Of a DNA stretch of 64,000 nt, positions 57,761 to 64,000 are shown piece by piece. Position numbers and translations under genes: made by a program. Where the stretch lies: NCBI GenBank assembly GCA_009773165.1, contig WOUZ01000001.1:496001-560000 (forward strand), given 5' to 3'. The notes below the pieces were generated by a model, which saw only the letters and a program-made list of their open reading frames with translations, had not been told where the DNA came from and made no database searches. The stretch's first letter is position 1, and every line of letters begins with the position of its first letter. The DNA comes from Bacteroidota bacterium (GTDB lineage Bacteria > Bacteroidota > Bacteroidia > Bacteroidales > F082).

Positions 57761-58048
57761 TTAAGCCTTCAATTCCTTTGATATTTTCGAACTATTAAAA
57801 GCCTGGTCTATCTGGTCAAGGTCAAATATTACAACCCTTCCATCCTGATAGAATGGAATTTTTCCAGCGTTTTTAAGTTGCTGAACCTTACTCAATGAAA
57901 TATCAAGGTATTTAGCAAGTTCTCTAAGGCTCCTTACTTTTCTTGGAGGATTGTTGAGTCTCGTTAATTCTGTGAATTTCCGCTGAACTGCGTTTTCTAC
58001 AATCTCTGTTAATTCTGCTTTGTCAAAAATTACTTTAAACTCTGTCAT
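57761..58048 (-). CDS. Helix-turn-helix protein (excisionase/regulator type)
   Basis: From the ATG at 58048 it has 95 residues. Residues 38-62 (VRSLRELAKYLDISLSKVQQ onward) form a MerR/excisionase-like helix-turn-helix, followed by IPFYQDGRVVIFDLDQIDQAF, the usual wing and tail of HTH_17-type proteins in Bacteroidota mobile elements. It may be the directionality factor or the repressor of the element. A -7-like TATCTTTG on the minus strand (58073-58080) lies 25 bases upstream, and two palindromic repeats lie beyond it. Confidence 0.82.
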   Translation of the reverse strand: MTEFKVIFDKAELTEIVENAVQRKFTELTRLNNPPRKVRSLRELAKYLDISLSKVQQLKNAGKIPFYQDGRVVIFDLDQIDQAFNSSKISKELKA

Positions 58049-58072
58049 GGTTTTAGTTTTTAAATTACACGA

Positions 58073-58080
58073 CAAAGATA
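58073..58080 (-). promoter_or_regulatory. -7 element of the helix-turn-helix gene
   Basis: The minus strand reads TATCTTTG, 25 bases before the ATG at 58048. No clear -33 box is seen at 19-21 bases. Confidence 0.5.
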
Positions 58081-58115
58081 AAACAGAATAATATGTATAA
58101 AACTGATTATCAATG

Positions 58116-58194
58116 AATTGCACTAGGGGGTGCAATTAGAATAGTTCACTAAATCAATACTTTACGCTGACTAATTGCACGGGGGGTTGCAATG
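58116..58194. repeat. Two palindromic operator-like repeats AATTGCA-N8-TGCAATT
   Basis: Copy 1 spans 58116-58137 (AATTGCA, CTAGGGGG, TGCAATT) and copy 2 spans 58173-58194 (AATTGCA, CGGGGGGT, TGCAATG). Both have 8-base G-rich spacers, and the centres are 57 bases apart. They lie in the promoter region of the helix-turn-helix gene, just after the stop of the 235-codon gene. Confidence 0.75.
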
Positions 58195-58196
58195 AT

Positions 58197-58904
58197 TTAG
58201 CTTATGTTTTTAAGTATATTTTCGGCTTTTTTTATACTTTTTTCATCTTTTAGAAATGACATCGAAAGGATTAAATCACTTTTTTGCTTTTCGGTTGCTT
58301 CAAGCTTAAAATGATTGTAACTACGTTCTACTATGATTTTTAAATATGGTATGAATCCATTTTTTAACTGATTGTAATTGAATTTCCAGTTATATGTCTG
58401 TTTTATTCGTTCAATTACTTTAGGTACTGATTCTTTTTCTTGTTGTTCTAAACATATAATCCATGCCTTAACTCCGTTTTCCGGCTCTGGTTTTGCTTCA
58501 TTGGGTTTAATTGCTTCTTTATGATCTGTTAAATACTCATTAATGTACATTTCCGCGTATGAGTATCTGGTTTCAGCTCTAAATGATGGGATTTTTGCCA
58601 ATATGTCATTCAATACATTCTGAATCTTATCCTTTTGAACTGTCTTAAATTGGGTTTGTGTAGCTATTGGGTTCTTGCTTTTAAATTCAGTCCAATGCTT
58701 TGAAAATAAAATTTGACAATAAACATGAAGGTCATCTATTGATGTTGGAGCTGGAACCGGTTCTATTCTGTTTCTGGTAGGGTGTGCCACTTCCCCAATG
58801 GACATTAAGTAAGTAAGCTGCAAAATCTTTGCAAGGCCCTCAATTACGTTTTCCTCCATAGTTGGCTCATCTGATAAATACGGAAATAGTGTTTTCCCTT
58901 TCAT
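58197..58904 (-). CDS. Unknown protein between integrase and regulator
   Basis: The 235-residue, soluble, mostly helical protein (MKGKTLFPYLSDEPTMEENV onward) has no family I recognise. It starts 17 bases after the integrase stop, so it is probably in the same transcript. A middle region (TQTQFKTVQKDKIQNVLNDI) and the C-terminus are Lys-rich. Proteins at this position in Bacteroidota mobile elements are often uncharacterised integrase companions. Confidence 0.6.
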   Translation of the reverse strand: MKGKTLFPYLSDEPTMEENVIEGLAKILQLTYLMSIGEVAHPTRNRIEPVPAPTSIDDLHVYCQILFSKHWTEFKSKNPIATQTQFKTVQKDKIQNVLNDILAKIPSFRAETRYSYAEMYINEYLTDHKEAIKPNEAKPEPENGVKAWIICLEQQEKESVPKVIERIKQTYNWKFNYNQLKNGFIPYLKIIVERSYNHFKLEATEKQKSDLILSMSFLKDEKSIKKAENILKNIS

Positions 58905-58921
58905 AACAAACTTATTTGGAT

Positions 58922-60229
58922 TTATTCAATGTCTTGTATAGCTCTAGATTTATGTTCACCTGTAACGCTGTAATATCGGCTTAGAGCTTTAGAGTTGGCA
59001 GAATGTCCGCTCATTGAGCCTATAACGTCCCTATCATAGTTTTTACCAAATAAAGCTCCTACAAACGTCCTGCGTGCCATGTGGGAGCTTGCAATGTCAC
59101 AAATTCTAACCTGTTCCGGCTCCCTTGTGTTTGGGTTCAACCGACTGACATTCCTAGTCAGGCCACAATCCTCAAAAAGTTCCTTTAGGTATCTATTTAA
59201 AACTTGTTCAGTGTATGGAGGTAAAATCATATCTGAAGGTAAGTCTTTGTAATTTTCTAATATGGCTTTAGCTTTTGAGCCTAATGGAACTTTGATTGTC
59301 TTAGGGTGTCCCTGCTTTGTTTTGCCTGCAATATAGACCAGTTGTCCATCTGAAATATTAGCCTTTGTGAGCTTCTGCAGATCTCCATACCTGCAACCTG
59401 TGAGGGATTGGAAAATGAAAACATCCCGGACTCTTTTAAGTCTATCGTTTTTGAATTCAAATGTTTCAATGATATTTCGCTCTGTTACTGTCAGATATAT
59501 TGGGTCTCCGTAAACCTCTTTCTGAATTTTATAATTACCTTTTTCTTTTCCAAATGGATAGGGAATGTCAGGATTAATATTTCGTGCATAATTTAAAAAC
59601 GCACGTGTCATTATCATTGCCTTTGTAATGGTGTTTCGGCTTAACTTTTGTCTGACTATAACTTCATTGTCATCACAAATATCCTGACTTAAAAAACGGT
59701 CAAACTTTTGCAGCAACAAGAAATTAAGCTCCATTAAATCAATTTTCTGTTTATACTTTGTTTCAAAATCAATCCAGTGCTTAAGAATGCTTTTGATATT
59801 TCTCTTTCTAATATCAGACTGTTTACCTTCCTTTATGTATTTCTCAAACCATTCAGTAAAAACAGTACCTTCAAGGCTATCTCCGGATTTCCCCCGTTTT
59901 CCTAAGACATTATCCAAGGTATTTATTATGTCAGTTTTTTGTGGGTTTTTATTCCTGCTAAAAAGATCAATCATTTCATTTTCGATCTTAACAAGAAATG
60001 AATTTATCTCTTTAGCCTGGATTAGGTTTTTTCCTTTTACTCCAGATGCTTTCTTTTCTACACGTTGTTTATTAAAGTCGAACACATCCATGTTAACCCT
60101 GTAGCCGGTAAAATAATAAAGCCTCTTTCCGTCATATTTTAGATATGCGAACAAAGGAACATTTTCAACAATTATATTTCCCTCTTTATCCTTTCGCTTT
60201 TCAGGTGTAAAAGTTATGTGAAACTTCAT
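58922..60229 (-). CDS. Tyrosine integrase of the element
   Basis: This site-specific recombinase of 435 residues is of the Bacteroidota phage/transposon type. It has an N-terminal arm-binding domain (KFHITFTPEKRKDKEGNIIV), a SAM-like core-binding domain (about 115-225) and a catalytic domain. Catalytic residues are Arg280 in TGCRYGDL, the KTKQGHPKTIKVPL beta-hairpin lysine, His383 and Arg386 in SHMARRTF, His409 in MSGHS and the nucleophile Tyr419 or Tyr420 in LSRYYSV. It lies beside the tRNA-Thr 3' end, the expected place for an integrase acting on that site. Arm-like sites start 21 bases upstream of its ATG. Confidence 0.93.
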   Translation of the reverse strand: MKFHITFTPEKRKDKEGNIIVENVPLFAYLKYDGKRLYYFTGYRVNMDVFDFNKQRVEKKASGVKGKNLIQAKEINSFLVKIENEMIDLFSRNKNPQKTDIINTLDNVLGKRGKSGDSLEGTVFTEWFEKYIKEGKQSDIRKRNIKSILKHWIDFETKYKQKIDLMELNFLLLQKFDRFLSQDICDDNEVIVRQKLSRNTITKAMIMTRAFLNYARNINPDIPYPFGKEKGNYKIQKEVYGDPIYLTVTERNIIETFEFKNDRLKRVRDVFIFQSLTGCRYGDLQKLTKANISDGQLVYIAGKTKQGHPKTIKVPLGSKAKAILENYKDLPSDMILPPYTEQVLNRYLKELFEDCGLTRNVSRLNPNTREPEQVRICDIASSHMARRTFVGALFGKNYDRDVIGSMSGHSANSKALSRYYSVTGEHKSRAIQDIE

Positions 60230-60249
60230 TTTTTAAACTGTGTAAAACT

Positions 60250-60272
60250 ATTTACATGCAAAAATACATTCA
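60250..60272. promoter_or_regulatory. Putative integrase arm sites, right end
   Basis: TTTACATGCA and ATACATTCA start 13 bases apart, matching the left-end pair at 48487-48509 in sequence, spacing and orientation. They lie between the integrase start and the right attachment core. Confidence 0.6.
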
Positions 60273-60357
60273 TTTATTTTAATAACAAAACAAAATGAAA
60301 CAAAATTTAAAAATATTAAGGTGTTGATTTATTGCTACGTTAGGATATTGAAGGACA

Positions 60358-60386
60358 TAAAAAAAGACGTGTAAAAACACGTCTTA
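60358..60386 (-). terminator. Terminator of tRNA-Thr supplied by the element
   Basis: On the minus strand AAGACGTGT, loop TTTT and ACACGTCTT are followed by a T run. It starts immediately after the 22-bp attachment core, so it belongs to the element and not to the original tRNA locus. Confidence 0.82.
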
Positions 60387-60408
60387 GAGCCTTCCACGGG
60401 ACTCGAAC
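60387..60408. repeat. Right attachment repeat (attR core), inside tRNA-Thr 3' end
   Basis: These 22 bp are identical to 48416-48437 and cover the T-arm and acceptor 3' strand of tRNA-Thr. Integration here restores an intact tRNA. Confidence 0.9.
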
Positions 60409-60460
60409 CCGCGACCTGCTCATTACGAGTGAGCTGCTCTACCAACTGAGCTAAGAAGGC
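60388..60460 (-). tRNA. tRNA-Thr (anticodon CGT), integration target
   Basis: The minus strand gives acceptor GCCTTCT pairing with GGAAGGC (one wobble), anticodon stem GCTCA/TGAGC around CTCGTAA (anticodon CGT, codon ACG), and T arm GCGGG-TTCGAGT-CCCGT. The discriminator is T and CCA is not encoded. Its 3' part is duplicated at 48416-48437. Confidence 0.93.
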
Positions 60461-60474
60461 GATTTTGAGGAGCG

Positions 60475-60482
60475 CAAAGGTA
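60475..60482 (-). promoter_or_regulatory. -7 element of tRNA-Thr
   Basis: The minus strand reads TACCTTTG, 14 bases upstream of the tRNA 5' end, matching TAnnTTTG. Confidence 0.6.
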
Positions 60483-60536
60483 GCCTTTTTCAACAATCAA
60501 CATTGTTTTAACATGCAATTTTTAAAAACTACCACC

Positions 60537-60544
60537 TATCTTTG
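60537..60544 (+). promoter_or_regulatory. -7 element of the protein tyrosine phosphatase gene
   Basis: TATCTTTG lies 15 bases before the ATG at 60560. This supports that ATG over the TTG at 60542, which lies inside the promoter. Confidence 0.6.
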
Positions 60545-60559
60545 CACAAAGTAATTGCC

Positions 60560-61042
60560 ATGAAAACTCATTCCGATAAAACCCGTATCTTGTTTGTCTG
60601 CCTTGGAAATATTTGCCGGTCACCATCAGCAGAAGCTATTTTCAAAGAGTATGCAAATCGTAACCAGCTTGATGTAGAAGTTGATTCGGCCGGTACTTCT
60701 GCATGGCATCAGGGCGAGAAGGCCGATCATCGTATGCGTCAATCCGCCCTGAAAAGAGGCTATAACATAACCAGTCTTTCGCGGCCGTTTGTCAGAAGTG
60801 ATTTCGAACTTTTCGACCTTATTGTGGCAATGGACGATCAAAATTTCCATGATTTAACTGCCAAAACTCTCACCTCCGAAGAGCAAGGAAAAATTAAACG
60901 AATGAGCGATTTTTTTATCAAAAGCAACTTCGACCATATCCCCGATCCTTATTACGGAGGTGCTGATGGGTTTAACTTAGTCATCGATTTGCTTGAAGAT
61001 GCCTCTTTGGGGTTGATCGACTACCTGAAAAAGAACAAATAA
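60560..61042 (+). CDS. Low-molecular-weight protein tyrosine phosphatase
   Basis: The 160-residue phosphatase has the P-loop CLGNICRSP, with nucleophile Cys14 and Arg20, directly after the first strand RILFVCLGN. The general-acid Asp is in DPYYGGADGF near 132-141. The fold and length match the family (about 150-165 residues). Substrates are unknown; in other bacteria such enzymes act on tyrosine kinases of polysaccharide export, but none is in the window. The ATG at 60560 is chosen because an upstream in-frame start overlaps the promoter. Confidence 0.92.
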   Translation: MKTHSDKTRILFVCLGNICRSPSAEAIFKEYANRNQLDVEVDSAGTSAWHQGEKADHRMRQSALKRGYNITSLSRPFVRSDFELFDLIVAMDDQNFHDLTAKTLTSEEQGKIKRMSDFFIKSNFDHIPDPYYGGADGFNLVIDLLEDASLGLIDYLKKNK

Positions 61043-61090
61043 AAGAGTTTTGCTGTCAGGTTTAGTTTTGCCTTATTAACTTTTTACCGC

Positions 61091-61642
61091 TTATTTTACC
61101 CTGCCCGGATTTTGTGCGATGAAGGCTTTCCATCCTGTCACACTACCTTGAGCTACAGGGAGTTTACTTTGAAAAAAATGACAAACAGCTGCAGCAACAC
61201 CATCAGTGGCATCCAAATATTCGGGTTGAGTTTCGTATTTTAATAAGGTTTGAAGCATAGATGCTACCTGTTCCTTTGAAGCACTTCCATTTCCGGTGAC
61301 CGACTGTTTTATTTTCTTAGGCGAATATTCAAACATGGGTAAGTCACAATTAAGGGCTGCAGCAATGGCAACTCCTTGTGCCCGGCCAAGCTTTAACATC
61401 GATTGAACGTTTTTTCCAAAAAATGGCGCTTCAATAGCCAATTCATCAGGATGATATTCATGAATCAATTCGGTTGTGCGCTCGAATATCTTCCGAAGTT
61501 TTAACGCTTGATTGGTATATTTACTCAATTTGAGCACACCCATTACAACCAGTTCCATTTGCTGCCCTTTTTGGATGATTACGCCATATCCCATGATGGT
61601 CGTTCCCGGGTCGATGCCTAAAATAATACGTTCCGTTTTCAA
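61091..61642 (-). CDS. ruvC: Holliday junction resolvase RuvC
   Basis: RuvC cuts Holliday junctions with RuvAB. The 183 residues show the retroviral-integrase-like fold and four acidic residues: Asp in [16 protein letters not shown] near 11, Glu in [11 protein letters not shown] near 70, and the [13 protein letters not shown] pair near 142-145. [14 protein letters not shown] (112-125) is the family's conserved Thr-Gly-x-Gly loop. It is convergent with the phosphatase gene and divergent from the next gene, separate from ruvA. Confidence 0.95.
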   Translation of the reverse strand: MKTERIILGIDPGTTIMGYGVIIQKGQQMELVVMGVLKLSKYTNQALKLRKIFERTTELIHEYHPDELAIEAPFFGKNVQSMLKLGRAQGVAIAAALNCDLPMFEYSPKKIKQSVTGNGSASKEQVASMLQTLLKYETQPEYLDATDGVAAAVCHFFQSKLPVAQGSVTGWKAFIAQNPGRVK

Positions 61643-61662
61643 AAATTTCCGTTCTTAGCTTG

Positions 61663-62688
61663 ATGAAAACAAAAGTAAGCAAATTCACCAATATTGGATT
61701 GCGGATTGGCATTATGCTGCTAACCTTTGTTTTTGTTTATAAACAGATTCTCGAAAAACACGATCTACATCAATGGCTCGGTCTTTGGTCCAAAATTCAA
61801 TTGCAACAAAATATCAAATACCTGCTATTTTTAAATGTATTACTGCTGTTTTTCAATATTTTAATAGAAAGTTATAAATGGAAATTTCTTGTCTCCAAAC
61901 TTGAAATTATCAGGTTAAACCAAGCATTTACTGCCGTGTTAAGCGGAATGTCGGTAAGTATGTTTTTACCCAATCGTGTAGGTGATTACCTGGGACGTGT
62001 GTTTGTTCTTCAAAAAGCAAGCCATGTCAAAGGAATTCTGGCTACCATAATCGGTAGCTTTGCTCAGATTATTGTCACCTTTGTAGCCGGATTTATTGGT
62101 CTGATGGCTGTTGTTCCTTTCGTTTTTCCTTTGAATACCAATTATCAATTTTTACTCTATTTGGGATTGACAAGCATTGCCGTCCTCTTTTCATTACTCA
62201 TGTTTGCTTTCTATTTTAATGTGAGGTTAGTAAAAGTAGTTGTTTCAACTTTTTTGAAAAAGCGACAAAAACAATTTATGGACTATGCCGCTGTTTTTGA
62301 TTTATACTCACGTATTGATTTATTTAAAATTCTTTCATTCAGTATATTACGCTACTTGGTTTATACTTTCCAATTCTTTCTGATGCTCCTTATTTTCGGT
62401 TTCGGGATCTCTTATCCTGAAGCATTAGCTCTGACTGCAATAATCTATCTGATCATTACAACCATTCCAACAATTGCCATCACCGAATTGGGTGTACGAG
62501 GTTCGGTATCAATGGCTGTTTTTGGAATGTATTTCGAAAATAAAGAAATCTGGACCGCTGAATCGTCATTTGAAGTATTGGCCGCAAGCTCCTCTCTTTG
62601 GCTACTCAACCTTGCTTTTCCTGCCATTTTGGGTGCATTTTTTACATATCGGTTAAAATTTTTCAGGAGGAATATCGACGATGTTTGA
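61663..62688 (+). CDS. Flippase-like integral membrane protein (LPG synthase TM-domain family)
   Basis: The 341-residue protein has about eight membrane segments and the family patterns LNQAFTAVLSGMSVSMFLPNRVGDYLGRVF and ITELGVRGSVSMAVF. It belongs to the UPF0104/AglD-like, lysylphosphatidylglycerol-synthase transmembrane family, often found with glycosyltransferases. The frame has a TTG three bases upstream (61660), but the ATG at 61663 is used. The downstream glycosyltransferase gene overlaps by 8 bases, which argues for a joint role in envelope glycan or lipid synthesis. Confidence 0.85.
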   Translation: MKTKVSKFTNIGLRIGIMLLTFVFVYKQILEKHDLHQWLGLWSKIQLQQNIKYLLFLNVLLLFFNILIESYKWKFLVSKLEIIRLNQAFTAVLSGMSVSMFLPNRVGDYLGRVFVLQKASHVKGILATIIGSFAQIIVTFVAGFIGLMAVVPFVFPLNTNYQFLLYLGLTSIAVLFSLLMFAFYFNVRLVKVVVSTFLKKRQKQFMDYAAVFDLYSRIDLFKILSFSILRYLVYTFQFFLMLLIFGFGISYPEALALTAIIYLIITTIPTIAITELGVRGSVSMAVFGMYFENKEIWTAESSFEVLAASSSLWLLNLAFPAILGAFFTYRLKFFRRNIDDV

Positions 62689-63820
62689 GTACTATGTCTA
62701 CCTGTTGCGTTTTGTTGAATTATCAGCCTTATGCTATTTGCTTTTGATAGCTGCCTATACTTTCGGATGGGTTAAAATTCGCAAAATAGCTTTCCCCGTT
62801 GAAAAAACAAGCACCTCCATTACCATTATTGTGGCTCTCAGAAATGAAGCAGCAACCGTTGTCACATTAATGAAACACCTTGCAAATCAGCAGAAAATGT
62901 CATTTGATGTAGAAATAATTCTGATAGATGATCATTCCGAGGATGAAACCATTTCGCTTATTACATCACAGCTGCCTTATTATCCTGATACAAATTTTAA
63001 ATTGATTCAAGCCGAAAAAAAGGGGAAGAAAGAAGCAATTGTTCAGGCTTTGAAAATGGCTTCAGGACAACTTGTTTTAGTCACTGACGCCGATTGCAGA
63101 CCTGGTCCGTTGTGGGCTGCAACAATGACGTCAACTTATGAAACAACACAAGCTAAACTCCTTTTGGGGCCGGTACAAATTGAAACCAATAACCGGCTTT
63201 TTGAAAAATTTCAGGCGCTGGAGTTTATAAGTCTGATGGGTTCAACAGCTGGTTCTGCTGCAATAAGCTGGCCATCAATGGCTAATGGAGCTAATATGGC
63301 TTTTGAGAAGCAAGCCTTTTTCACTGTTGAAAAGTTGCGCAGTGATGCCTCGCTGGCTTCTGGTGATGATGTTTTTTTAATGACGGCTATAAAACAGCAC
63401 TTCGGCTCAAAGGCAATTCAATTTGTTGCTGCCGAAACTGCCATTATACCTACCTTGGCATCACCAGATTTGAAGAGTTTTTTGCATCAGCGAACACGCT
63501 GGGTTTCGAAAAGCAGCGGTTACACCCAAGCTTCCATTCTTGTACCGGCATGGATTGTTCTTATTTTTAACCTGCTTTTGGTCATAATATCAATAATTTC
63601 CATTTTTATTCCATGGATGCTGTTGATTGCTATGTTGTTCTTCAGCCTGAAAGCGCTGATCGATCTTCCTTTGCTTCATTCGGTTACCACTTTTATGCGA
63701 CAACGCCATTTACTAAAGTACTTCATTCCACTTGCGATAGTTTATCCGTTTTATGTAGTGATTGTTTCAGTGGCAGGTGTTTTTGGCGTTGTACACTGGA
63801 AAGGCAGAAAAGTGCACTAA
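62681..63820 (+). CDS. Family 2 glycosyltransferase, membrane-bound
   Basis: The 379-residue enzyme has an N-terminal membrane helix (about 9-30) and a GT-A domain: ITIIVALRNEAATV, EIILIDDHSEDET and VLVTDADCRPGPLW (DxD-like DAD). FLHQRTRWVSKSSGY is a Q-x-x-R-W motif. Three C-terminal helices (from about 285) follow. This fits processive or polyprenyl-type GT2 enzymes. The acceptor sugar is unknown. It overlaps the flippase-like gene by 8 bases. Confidence 0.88.
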   Translation: MFEYYVYLLRFVELSALCYLLLIAAYTFGWVKIRKIAFPVEKTSTSITIIVALRNEAATVVTLMKHLANQQKMSFDVEIILIDDHSEDETISLITSQLPYYPDTNFKLIQAEKKGKKEAIVQALKMASGQLVLVTDADCRPGPLWAATMTSTYETTQAKLLLGPVQIETNNRLFEKFQALEFISLMGSTAGSAAISWPSMANGANMAFEKQAFFTVEKLRSDASLASGDDVFLMTAIKQHFGSKAIQFVAAETAIIPTLASPDLKSFLHQRTRWVSKSSGYTQASILVPAWIVLIFNLLLVIISIISIFIPWMLLIAMLFFSLKALIDLPLLHSVTTFMRQRHLLKYFIPLAIVYPFYVVIVSVAGVFGVVHWKGRKVH

Positions 63821-63881
63821 GCGTTGTCAGAAATACTTCCTAATTCTCCAATCCTGTCTCTTTCATCTAAAAAGATTTAAA

Positions 63882-63889
63882 TACTTTTG
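63882..63889 (+). promoter_or_regulatory. -7 element upstream of the last gene
   Basis: TACTTTTG fits TAnnTTTG and lies about 41 bases before the ATG at 63931. Confidence 0.5.
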
Positions 63890-63930
63890 CCGAAGCAAAA
63901 AACATGCTGACGATCGGATGATACCTGCCT

Positions 63931-64000
63931 ATGAGTGAACAAATCATACAAATAGAAAATGTTAGTCCACTGGATCTTTTTGGTGCTGGTGACAAACATC
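63931..64000 (+). CDS. Probable PhoH family protein, N-terminal fragment
   Basis: Only the first 23 codons are in the window: MSEQIIQIENVSPLDLFGAG and on to DKH. This resembles the N-terminus of PhoH-like ATPases in Bacteroidota (xxIELExVSPxxFFG). The assignment rests on this short stretch alone. The rest of the gene lies beyond the right edge. Confidence 0.5.
   Translation, partial: MSEQIIQIENVSPLDLFGAGDKH

Larger units (their letters stand above)
48416..60408. mobile_element. Integrative element of about 12.0 kb in tRNA-Thr, candidate phage satellite or reduced prophage
   Basis: The element is bounded by identical 22-bp repeats copied from the tRNA-Thr 3' end. It carries a tyrosine integrase beside the intact tRNA and matching putative integrase arm sites inside both ends. 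Its cargo is a helix-turn-helix protein, a VRR-NUC nuclease, two related winged-helix-like proteins, a gp10-like protein, a tape-measure-like protein and several small unknown genes. It has no recognisable capsid, portal, terminase, baseplate or lysis gene. Gene content and AT-rich composition set it apart from the flanking host genes. Confidence 0.85.

Overview
The window comes from the chromosome of a Bacteroidota bacterium, probably a Bacteroidales/Marinilabiliales-like lineage. Supporting signs are the type IX secretion translocon SprA and three secreted proteins with T9SS-type C-terminal sorting domains, several TonB-dependent receptors with an N-terminal carboxypeptidase-regulatory-like domain, promoters of the TTTG-N19-21-TAnnTTTG type, and the DUF4175 / ybeY / mnmG / methyltransferase gene order. 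The species cannot be named from the sequence alone.

Host region, 1-48400. The left edge cuts adenosylhomocysteinase (minus strand). A SAM-I-type riboswitch precedes metH and metF. A metal-handling cassette follows: an HYC_CC_PP protein, a TonB-dependent receptor and a secreted HMA protein. Next come thpR, tRNA-Ala, katG, a lipoprotein plus TonB-dependent receptor pair, a TonB-family protein, a VanZ-like protein, gcvH, the 7.3-kb sprA, ruvA, a flippase and a very large membrane histidine kinase. The block methyltransferase - mnmG - ybeY - RsbW-like protein - DUF4175 follows, and two near-perfect parS sites flank mnmG. Then come three T9SS cargo genes, a secreted protein with four glycogen-binding-like repeats coupled to a retropepsin-like protease, gltX, folB, a CWC protein and tRNA-Cys.

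Mobile region, about 48416-60408. This is an integrative element of about 12.0 kb inserted in the 3' end of tRNA-Thr(CGT). It has 22-bp direct repeats at both ends (48416-48437 and 60387-60408), a tyrosine integrase next to the intact tRNA, and matching putative integrase arm sites inside both ends. Its leftward genes are the integrase, an unknown protein, a helix-turn-helix regulator, a VRR-NUC nuclease, two related winged-helix-like proteins, an HK97-gp10-like protein, a lone 1265-residue tape-measure-like protein and two small unknown proteins. A short rightward operon of tiny genes lies near the left end. There is an eight-copy ATGTACC iteron-like array, a 17-bp palindrome repeated upstream of two opposed transcription units, and several paired operator-like repeats. 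I see no capsid, portal, terminase, sheath or lysis gene. The element therefore looks like a phage satellite or a strongly reduced prophage, and it is the best candidate here for an undescribed system.

Host region, 60388-64000. After tRNA-Thr come a low-molecular-weight protein tyrosine phosphatase, ruvC, a flippase-like membrane protein overlapping a family 2 glycosyltransferase, and the first codons of a probable phoH.
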